Positions 26,284-32,836 of a DNA stretch of 32,836 nt are shown piece by piece. Position numbers and translations under genes: made by a program. The notes below the pieces were generated by a model. The model did not search any database and was not told the origin of the DNA. It saw only the letters and a program-made list of their open reading frames with translations. Each line of letters starts with the position of its first letter. Within the stretch, counting starts at the first letter, position 1. Source of the DNA: Betaproteobacteria bacterium (GTDB lineage: Bacteria > Pseudomonadota > Gammaproteobacteria > Burkholderiales > Burkholderiaceae_C); NCBI GenBank assembly GCA_028870715.1, contig JAGWOZ010000013.1, positions 1 to 32,836 on the forward strand, read 5' to 3'.

Positions 26284-27464
26284 ATCCGACGCGCACGCAA
26301 CACGCGGTACCCCCCGGCCAAAGCCTGGCGGGTTTTGCCAGCATGTTGCGCGACCACGGCATGAAGGTTGGCGTGGCCGAGCAGCAGGCCATGCTGCAGG
26401 CCGCCCTCGCCCTCGGCGCCTTAAAGGGTGATCAGCTGCGCGCTGCGTGGCGCGCCATCGCGTGCCACGGTGCGCGGGACTGGCACCAATGGCCTGAACT
26501 CTTCGAGCGCTACTGGTATGCGCACCGGCTCAAGGGCCAGATCCGCGTCAGCGGCCACACGCGCGCCTCGCGCGACCTGCGCCAGGCGGTGCAAAGCCTG
26601 CATGAGCAGATGCAGCGTTCAGAGTCCGGCAGCGCGCCAGGCAAAGCGGCGCCGCTGTCTGCCAGCGAGGCTGGCGCCACCAGCGCACCCACCGACGACA
26701 CCGGGAGCCCGCGCGCCATGGGGGGCGCCAGCAGCACCGAAGCGCTCCACCAGCGCGATGGACAGATGTGGCTTCCGCAGGAGCTCGGCGCGCTGCAGCA
26801 GCTGGCGCGCCGGATCACGGCGCAGCTGCGGCCGCGTCTGACCCGGCGCTGGCGCACGGCGCAGCCAGGTCAGCGTCTGGACCTGCGCCAGACGCTGCGC
26901 CGCAGCGTGGCATGGGGCGGGCAGCCGCTGCGCCCGGCCTGGCAGGTGCAGCGGCGCGAAACGCCGCGTCTGTTCATCCTGGCCGATGTGAGCCGCTCCA
27001 TGGAGTCGCACGCACCGCTGTTCCTGCGCATTGCGCGTGCCTTCGCCGTGGCCGCCCAGGCGCGCGTGTTCGTCTTCCATGTGCGACTGGCCGAGATCAC
27101 CCCCCTGATGCAGCGCGACTCGCCGGCGATCCAGGAAAAGATCAATGCCGTAACCGCGGGTTTTGGCGCCGGCACGCGCATTGCCCACAGCCTGCAGGAC
27201 TTTGTGCGCGTGCACGCGCGCGCCCAGCTCAACTGCGGCTCCCGTGTCTGGATTTTCTCCGACGGCTTCGACACCGCCGAGCCCGATGCGCTGCCCGCAG
27301 CGCTGCGCGCGGTGCGCGCCCACGGTGCGCGCATCACCTGGTTTCACCCCACGCGTGAGGTGCCGGCGGCCGCTGCGCTGCAGCGCTCGCGCATCTGCGT
27401 GGACCGCTTCATTCCCCTGGCGCGTCTGAGCGACCTCGCCGCCGCGCGCCCCTTGCTGCACTGA
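26280..27464 (+). CDS. coxE: von Willebrand factor A domain protein CoxE
   Basis: LFILADVSRSMESHAPLFLRIARAF (MIDAS DxSxS) and RVWIFSDGFDTAEP; ATGA overlap with coxD. Confidence 0.93.
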   Translation: MNPTRTQHAVPPGQSLAGFASMLRDHGMKVGVAEQQAMLQAALALGALKGDQLRAAWRAIACHGARDWHQWPELFERYWYAHRLKGQIRVSGHTRASRDLRQAVQSLHEQMQRSESGSAPGKAAPLSASEAGATSAPTDDTGSPRAMGGASSTEALHQRDGQMWLPQELGALQQLARRITAQLRPRLTRRWRTAQPGQRLDLRQTLRRSVAWGGQPLRPAWQVQRRETPRLFILADVSRSMESHAPLFLRIARAFAVAAQARVFVFHVRLAEITPLMQRDSPAIQEKINAVTAGFGAGTRIAHSLQDFVRVHARAQLNCGSRVWIFSDGFDTAEPDALPAALRAVRAHGARITWFHPTREVPAAAALQRSRICVDRFIPLARLSDLAAARPLLH

Positions 27465-27494
27465 CCGGCTTTTCGCTTTCACCAGGAGCACCCC

Positions 27495-28487
27495 ATGAAC
27501 ACCTCCGCATGGATCAACGCCGCAGCCCGGCTGCAGGCCCAGCAACAGCCCTTTGCCCTTGTCTCCGTACTGCGCGTGCAGCCCCCCGCGTCGGCCCGCG
27601 CCGGCGACAAGGCCCTGGTCACCGCTGAGGGGGCCATTCACGGCTGGATCGGGGGCGGCTGCGCCCAGCCGGCGGTCATCAAAACCGTGCGCCAGGCGCT
27701 GGCCGACGGGCTCCCGCGCACCATCCGCATCGCCCCCACCGACACCACCGTCGAGCGCACGCTGGGCGATGTGCTCGAGTTCGGCATGGCGTGCCATTCG
27801 GGCGGCACGCTCGAGCTCTTCATCGATCCGGTGCTGCCCGCGCCCCGCCTGATGGTGCTTGGGGACTCGCCTGTGGCACGTGCGCTGGCGGCGCTGGCGC
27901 CGCGCGTGGGGTTTTCGGTCTCGGTGGTCGCTGAGGGTGCGGCCGCAGCGGACTTCCCCGACGCTGAACAGGTCGTGGCCACAGACAACGCCACCAGCGT
28001 GCGCGAAGCGCTGCCCACACCAGCCTTTGCCGTCGTGGCGACCCAGGGCCGACGCGACCTGCAGGCGCTGAAGGCCGCGCTCGGCGTGCGGCCCGGGCGA
28101 CTGTGGTTTGTGGCCAGCGCGCGCAAGGCCGCGGTGCTCAGACAAAGCCTCATCGCCGGCGGTGAAGATGCGCAACAGGTTGCGGCCATCGTGGCCCCTG
28201 CGGGCGAACATATCGGCGCGCAAACCCCCGAGGAGATCGCACTGTCGGTCCTGGCAGCGGTGGTGGCCGCACGCCGCGTACCCGCGCACGCCACCGCGGA
28301 GCCTGCAGCCGAGCCGCTGCCGGCCACGGCCGTCGTCACGGTGCCAGAGCCTGCGGCGCCAGCCCATTCCTGCTGTGGCGGTGCGGCGAAGCAAGCCGCC
28401 GCAGCCATGGCGCAAGCCGCTGGGGCGGCGGTCGGGGCCGACGCGCCTGCTGCGGCTGCCCCGAAAACCTCCTGCTGCGGGGGCTGA
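27495..28487 (+). CDS. coxF: XdhC/CoxF family maturation protein with twin SCCGG C-terminal motifs
   Basis: XdhC-type N-domain (GAIHGWIGGGCAQPAV), Rossmann domain (RLMVLGDSPVARALAALAPRVGFSVSVV); tail ...AHSCCGGAAKQ...KTSCCGG-stop. Confidence 0.9.
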   Translation: MNTSAWINAAARLQAQQQPFALVSVLRVQPPASARAGDKALVTAEGAIHGWIGGGCAQPAVIKTVRQALADGLPRTIRIAPTDTTVERTLGDVLEFGMACHSGGTLELFIDPVLPAPRLMVLGDSPVARALAALAPRVGFSVSVVAEGAAAADFPDAEQVVATDNATSVREALPTPAFAVVATQGRRDLQALKAALGVRPGRLWFVASARKAAVLRQSLIAGGEDAQQVAAIVAPAGEHIGAQTPEEIALSVLAAVVAARRVPAHATAEPAAEPLPATAVVTVPEPAAPAHSCCGGAAKQAAAAMAQAAGAAVGADAPAAAAPKTSCCGG

Positions 28488-28493
28488 GGCACC

Positions 28494-29174
28494 ATGGGTT
28501 GCATTCTCAAAGGAGGCGGCGGGCTGTACAGCCGGCTCGCCGTAGGAGCGGTGCTGCTGGCCGCAGGCTCGGGTTCACGCATGGGTCATCGACCGAAAAG
28601 CCTGCTGGAGCTCGGCGGCGTACCCCTGATCCGGCGCCAGATCATTGCGCTGTCGGGCGCCGGTGTGGACGAGTTGGTCGTGGTGCTGGGCCACCACGCG
28701 CAGCGCATCGAGCAGGCCGTGCAGGAATTTCCGGTCACGATCGTGCACAACCCGCAGCCCGATGCGGGGCAGGTGTCGTCGCTGCGCCTGGGCCTGCAGG
28801 CCTTGTCGTCCAAACTCGACGCGGTGCTGGTGGCGCTGGCCGACCAGCCGCTGATTCATGCGCAGGACATCACCGATCTGATTGGCGCGTACAAGAAGCG
28901 TCCGGCGCCCGCCCAGGTCGTGCAGCCCACGGTGGATGGCCAGCCGGGAAATCCCGTGATGTTCAGCGCCGCCGTGCGCGAGCAGATCCTCAACGGCGAC
29001 GTCCGCATCGGCTGCCGCCAGTGGCAAGCCGCGCACCCCGATGAAGTGCAGCACTGGGCAACGACGAACCAGCGCTACCGCATCGACGTGGATACCCCGG
29101 AGGACATCGAAGCCCTGGCGCAGCGCACAGGGCACCAGCTGCGCTGGCCGGCGGACCTCGCGCGCTCGGCGTGA
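28494..29174 (+). CDS. mocA: MobA/MocA-like nucleotidyltransferase (molybdenum cofactor cytidylyltransferase)
   Basis: AVLLAAGSGSRMGHRPKSLLELGGVPLIRRQI...LVALADQPLI...GQPGNPVMFSAAVREQI...YRIDVDTPEDIEAL. Confidence 0.92.
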   Translation: MGCILKGGGGLYSRLAVGAVLLAAGSGSRMGHRPKSLLELGGVPLIRRQIIALSGAGVDELVVVLGHHAQRIEQAVQEFPVTIVHNPQPDAGQVSSLRLGLQALSSKLDAVLVALADQPLIHAQDITDLIGAYKKRPAPAQVVQPTVDGQPGNPVMFSAAVREQILNGDVRIGCRQWQAAHPDEVQHWATTNQRYRIDVDTPEDIEALAQRTGHQLRWPADLARSA

Positions 29175-29884
29175 CCGGCTCCGTCATGCTCACACCCGCT
29201 CCAATGCTCCCGCTGTGGCCCACGCCGCTGGGTCTGCACCGTCTTGCGCAAGCCGAGTCAGTCAACACCCTGCTGGTGCGGGTCTTTCAGGCCATGCGTG
29301 CCACCGATCCGCATGCGCCGCAGGACAAGCGCGCGTTCTATGCCAGTGGCGACGACCTGCTTGAGCGCATCCACCTTCCCGAGTGGGACACGCTTGTGCG
29401 TTTCCTCGTCGACAGCGTGCGCCAGACCGTCGTGCTGGCAAACCAGGGAGCCTGGCCCGTGGCCACACCCGGCCTGCAGATCGCCCTGCGCGGGATGTGG
29501 TTCCAGATCACCAGCCAGGGCAGCCACCATGACGTGCATACCCACGGCAATTGCTCGTGGTCGGGCGTGTACTGCGTGCAGGTGGACCCCGAAGCGCAAC
29601 GCACAGCGCATCCGGTTCTGGGCGCAAGCAACGGCATGACGCGCTTTTATGGTCCCCACTTCAACCATCTGGGAGGTGCCCACATGGATTTCGGCAACGC
29701 CTACCTACTCTCGCCCCATCTTGATGTGCCGCCCTTGCCAGGGCAGCTGGTCGTGTTCCCGTCCTGGCTTGCGCACCAGGCCATGCCCTATGCGGGCGAG
29801 GCCGAGCGCATCATCGTGTCCTTCAACGCCAGCGTGCATGCGACCTCGGGCTCCGATCAGCTGCATGCCTACGCCGATGCGTGA
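29171..29884 (+). CDS. Putative 2OG-Fe(II) oxygenase (TIGR02466-like)
   Basis: GSHHDVHTHGNCSWSGVYCVQVDPE...PLPGQLVVFPSWLAHQAMPYAGEAERIIVSFNASVH: HxH...H...R pattern of this family; GTG start overlaps mocA stop (GTGA), or ATG at 29186. Confidence 0.82.
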   Translation: MTGSVMLTPAPMLPLWPTPLGLHRLAQAESVNTLLVRVFQAMRATDPHAPQDKRAFYASGDDLLERIHLPEWDTLVRFLVDSVRQTVVLANQGAWPVATPGLQIALRGMWFQITSQGSHHDVHTHGNCSWSGVYCVQVDPEAQRTAHPVLGASNGMTRFYGPHFNHLGGAHMDFGNAYLLSPHLDVPPLPGQLVVFPSWLAHQAMPYAGEAERIIVSFNASVHATSGSDQLHAYADA

Positions 29885-29994
29885 GCGCATGCCTGTGGCA
29901 GCCGTGCGCCGGCCGCGGCGTGCCGCATTCATCGCTCGGCCCGTTCAGTGCCGCACCTGGGGCCCGGTGCCTCGTGTGTGCGGCTGTCCCCGGC

Positions 29995-30015
29995 AAGCCC
30001 TTGCACAGGGCTTTT
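29995..30015 (+). terminator. Weak intrinsic-terminator-like hairpin / attenuator before coxI
   Basis: AAGCCCT-TGCAC-AGGGCTT (perfect 7-bp stem, 5-nt loop), followed by TT then C (short T tract). Confidence 0.4.
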
Positions 30016-30075
30016 CGGTTGGCGGCGATGCGGTGCAAGCGTCCCCGCACGCCCCACGTTCAATTTCGGGAGCAA

Positions 30076-31080
30076 ATGATGAATAGCGTCGACATCGAAG
30101 TCATGCGCACCGCGCTGCAATGGCTTGACAAGGGCCACCGGGTCACGCTCGGCACGGTGGTGCGCACCTGGGGTTCGGCGCCGCGTCCGCCAGGCTCGCT
30201 CATGATCATCCGTGACGACGGGCAGGTGGCCGGTTCCGTGTCAGGCGGCTGCATCGAGGATGACCTCATCGAGCGCGTGGCGCGCGGGGAGCTGGCATTG
30301 CGCAAGCCCGAGGTCACGACCTATGGGCAAACCGCCGAGGAGGTGCGCCGCTTCGGCCTGCCCTGCGGCGGTACGGTGCAGATCGTGCTGGAGCCGCTGG
30401 GGCCGCACTCGCAACTGCGTGAGCTGCTGGTGGACATTGAGCGCCGCCACCGCGTGCAGCGGCGCATGGACCTGAATACAGGCCTCGTCCACCTGGAGCC
30501 GGCGCTCGACGGCGACCGCGTGACGTTCGACGGCGCCCATCTCGTGACCGTGCACGGCCCGCGCCTGCGCCTGCTCATCATCGGCGGCGGACAGCTCTCG
30601 CGTTACCTGGCATCGATGGCGGTGATGATCGACTATCAGGTCACGGTGTGCGAGCCGCGCACCGAATATCACGAAGGCTGGGATGAACTGCCCGGCGTCA
30701 CGTTGTCCACCCTGATGCCCGACGACCTTGTGCTGGCCATGAACCTGGACCACAACAGTGCGGTGGTCGCGGTCACGCATGACCCCAAGCTCGACGACCT
30801 GGCGCTCATGGAGGCGCTGCGCACCCCGGCGTTCTATGTGGGCGCGTTGGGATCCATGCACAACAACACCAAGCGCCGGGAGCGTTTGCTGCAGTTTGAC
30901 GTCAGCGCCGAGGAAGCCGCACGCCTGCGCGGGCCGGTTGGATTGCGCCTGGGTGCGCTGACGCCGCCCGAGATCGCCATGAGCATCGTGGCCGAAATGA
31001 CCGCGATGCGCCGCGGGGTCGACTTGAGCCAGCCGTTGGTTCGGTGGGAGGCGTCAACCACTATCTGCGCCCTGGCCTGA
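30076..31080 (+). CDS. coxI: XdhC/CoxI family protein (CODH Mo-cofactor maturation)
   Basis: MMNSVDIEVMRTALQWLDKGHRVTLGTVVRTWGSAPRPPGSLMIIRDDGQVAGSVSGGCIEDDL and C-terminal RLRLLIIGGGQLSRYLASMA...FYVGALGSMHNNTKRRERL: both XdhC/CoxI domains. Confidence 0.93.
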   Translation: MMNSVDIEVMRTALQWLDKGHRVTLGTVVRTWGSAPRPPGSLMIIRDDGQVAGSVSGGCIEDDLIERVARGELALRKPEVTTYGQTAEEVRRFGLPCGGTVQIVLEPLGPHSQLRELLVDIERRHRVQRRMDLNTGLVHLEPALDGDRVTFDGAHLVTVHGPRLRLLIIGGGQLSRYLASMAVMIDYQVTVCEPRTEYHEGWDELPGVTLSTLMPDDLVLAMNLDHNSAVVAVTHDPKLDDLALMEALRTPAFYVGALGSMHNNTKRRERLLQFDVSAEEAARLRGPVGLRLGALTPPEIAMSIVAEMTAMRRGVDLSQPLVRWEASTTICALA

Positions 31081-31152
31081 ACCGCTGCGCGCGATGGTGT
31101 GGTTGGCGTTGCGACCATTCCGGCGCGCGTTTGCCTGGACCCCGCAGCGGCA

Positions 31153-31245
31153 CGTTGTGGAGATTGTGGGGATTCGGCCTGGTCGCTGTGGAGATTGTGG
31201 AGATTGAGGCGGGTCGTTGTGGAGATTGTGGAGATCCGGGCCAAG
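31153..31245. repeat. Three contiguous 31-bp tandem repeats, each containing two TGTGGAGAT nonamers
   Basis: CGTTGTGGAGATTGTGGGGATTCGGCCTGGT / CGCTGTGGAGATTGTGGAGATTGAGGCGGGT / CGTTGTGGAGATTGTGGAGATCCGGGCCAAG at 31153-31183, 31184-31214, 31215-31245. Confidence 0.9.
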
Positions 31246-31506
31246 GTTCGCAAAGGCATGCACTTTGCAGACCAGCGTGGAACCGGGAAATTCCAACAAT
31301 CCATCGCTGAGCCCCGCCTTCACCGTGGAGGATGGTGCGATCATCGCATCGCTGGCGCGTTTGGTGGCGACACCGATGAAAAGTTGGACTGGCGAATCGC
31401 GGGGAAATTTGCCTCGAGACTTGGAGTCCTGCGGTTCGCCGCGACATCAGGACGGCACGCCCGTCGGGATCGTGGCGCCAGGTCGTCGTGCGCCGCGCCA
31501 GCTCGC

Positions 31507-32424
31507 TCATCTTCGACGGCGCAGGGATCTGGGATGGGGTCGTCGGGGGTGTGCGGCTTTGAGCGTCTTAGAGGGAAGTTCGCCGAACAGTTTGTAGTAA
31601 TCGTGCGCGAACCGCGCCAGGTGGAAGAAGCCCCAGCGCATGGCGGCCGATGTCACGGAAACGTCCTCGTCGTTTGACGCTTGCAAGGCGCGTCGCACTT
31701 CGTAGAGTCGCTGCGTCCGAAGATACACGAGCGGCGGAATTCCAAAGACTTGCAGGAAGCAGCGCTGCAAAGTGGAGCGACTGAACCCCAACGCCCTGCA
31801 CAGCTCGATCACGGTCAGCGGTCCGGCCGTGCTTTTCATCATGGCGCGCGCACATTGTGCGAGGCAATAGGCATCGATGCGCAGGATTCGCCCGGGGCGA
31901 CGCGCTGCCAACAGAAGGTCAACCAAGCGGGCCATGATCTGTGATGCAAGCTGATCATGATCGAGTTCGGCACATGAAGATAATGCGCTTAAATGTTGAA
32001 GACAGAGCAGTGTGTTGGCCACCGCGTTCAAATCGCTCGGTTCGACCCCGACAAAAAGCAGCGGCTGACGCCAACGCCCCGGGACGAGGTGACCCAGCGT
32101 ATTCGCTTCTTGCAGGAACGCGGATTGACTCAATCGCCATGAAAAAATCTCGCTGGCAGGCAAGAGGATTTCATGGTCTCTGCGCCCGGGCACGTATGCG
32201 ATGGCTCCCTTGGATAGCACGTCCAGGCCGGACACACCCGGAAGGACAACCTCGCAGATCGCGCTCAGCGTGCAGCACTCGACCGGAACGTGCTGCCGCC
32301 TGAGCACGAGGCGACTCTGCCGTTCGACTCTCACGAATCCGCTCGGCAGTTCGAGTTGTTGGTATTGCCCCGTAAAGGCGCCGGATTCGATCTGCGTGGA
32401 TTGCATCGGCGGCGCCATTTGCAC
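31507..32424 (-). CDS. AraC family transcriptional regulator (EutR-like architecture)
   Basis: C-terminal HTH: LTVIELCRALGFSRSTLQRCFLQVFGIPPLVYLRTQRLYEVRRAL...VTSAAMRWGFFHLARFAHDYYKLFGELPSKTL. Exact start among several N-terminal Met codons uncertain. Confidence 0.9.
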   Translation of the reverse strand: MQMAPPMQSTQIESGAFTGQYQQLELPSGFVRVERQSRLVLRRQHVPVECCTLSAICEVVLPGVSGLDVLSKGAIAYVPGRRDHEILLPASEIFSWRLSQSAFLQEANTLGHLVPGRWRQPLLFVGVEPSDLNAVANTLLCLQHLSALSSCAELDHDQLASQIMARLVDLLLAARRPGRILRIDAYCLAQCARAMMKSTAGPLTVIELCRALGFSRSTLQRCFLQVFGIPPLVYLRTQRLYEVRRALQASNDEDVSVTSAAMRWGFFHLARFAHDYYKLFGELPSKTLKAAHPRRPHPRSLRRRR

Positions 32425-32618
32425 TGAATCGATCCGCCCTGCCCCACGTCAGTCCTGGAGCGATCCAAATCAGAGCAGGCGGGTCCGCGGTCGGCAGGGC
32501 AACGTGGGATCCAGACCGTTGATCCCCCCTGAATGCGTGGGCGGCGCTTCGAGCCAAAACCGCCCCGATGACTGATATCGGATAGAGCTCACCTTGCCTT
32601 CTGCTTAATCTTCCCGTC

Positions 32619-32636
32619 GTCAAGTTAACACTTGAC
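32619..32636. promoter_or_regulatory. Perfect inverted repeat GTCAAGT-TAAC-ACTTGAC, operator-like
   Basis: 7-bp perfect arms, 4-bp spacer, in the divergent intergenic region 55-73 bp upstream of the mini-ORF start. Confidence 0.5.
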
Positions 32637-32691
32637 TGTTGAATATGGCAAGTTCCCCTCGATTTCTCGTCTCATATCAAAGGAGTGCATC

Positions 32692-32772
32692 ATGTCTCGA
32701 CTGCTGCTTATCGTCGTCATCATCGGCATGCCACTATTGTTGGCGGGCTGCGGCACGGCACTGCTTCTCTGA
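32692..32772 (+). CDS. 26-aa predicted lipoprotein mini-ORF
   Basis: RBS AAAGGAG; ATG TCT CGA... = MSRLLLIVVIIGMPLLLAGCGTALLL*; lipobox LAGC. Below the ORF-track length cutoff. Confidence 0.65.
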   Translation: MSRLLLIVVIIGMPLLLAGCGTALLL

Positions 32773-32836
32773 ACATGTGCCCGCGCATTCCCCTTCCTCG
32801 CCCGGCCCGACGCGCAGCGTCGCTCAGGCGAAGCCG

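Noticed and set aside
31153-31245. CRISPR array
   Set aside because: The 31-bp units are contiguous, without unique spacers between conserved repeats of CRISPR type; no cas genes nearby. Called as tandem repeat.
31099-31677. 192-aa plus-strand ORF over the tandem repeat
   Set aside because: Overlaps the AraC gene antisense for a third of its length, no domain, and its repeats (WRLWRL/VEIVEI) are just translated tandem DNA.

Overview
This 32.8 kb window is GC-rich and bacterial, with a betaproteobacterial feel (genus not asserted). The dominant feature is an apparently complete form I aerobic CO dehydrogenase (Mo-Cu CODH) locus at about 19.9-31.1 kb. It starts with a PAS-LytTR regulator that looks like the heme CO sensor RcoM, followed by coxM-coxS-coxL-coxG-coxD-coxE-coxF-mocA, a 2OG-Fe(II)-oxygenase-like gene, and a coxI/xdhC gene. 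CoxL carries the form I active-site motif AYRCSFR. Other modules, left to right: (a) a minus-strand, ATGA-coupled SDR / acyl-CoA ligase / enoyl-CoA hydratase operon with a divergent TetR regulator; (b) a copper/thiol cluster (small secreted protein, outer-membrane protein with a CxxCxC mature N-terminus, PCu(A)C chaperone, TlpA-like thioredoxin); (c) a minus-strand operon of an octaheme c-type cytochrome (tetrathionate reductase/OTR-like, 8 CXXCH), a cytochrome b and an uncharacterised exported protein, with a divergent NrfJ-like OB-fold gene; (d) a DUF4238-like ORF, an AraC regulator with a divergent EamA transporter, a DUF1800/DUF1501 pair and a DUF2252 gene; (e) an EutR-like AraC regulator divergent from a 26-aa lipoprotein mini-ORF at the right edge. 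The observations I consider most worth following are: helically phased (20/21/63 bp) direct repeats upstream of coxM that could be the RcoM operator, next to an FNR-like palindrome; the oxygenase-like gene embedded in the CODH maturation genes; a twin SCCGG tail on CoxF; a 3 x 31 bp tandem repeat built from TGTGGAGAT nonamers; a strong 16-bp leader hairpin before the NrfJ-like gene; and the 26-aa lipoprotein with an upstream 18-bp palindrome. All family calls are from reading motifs; no searches were run.
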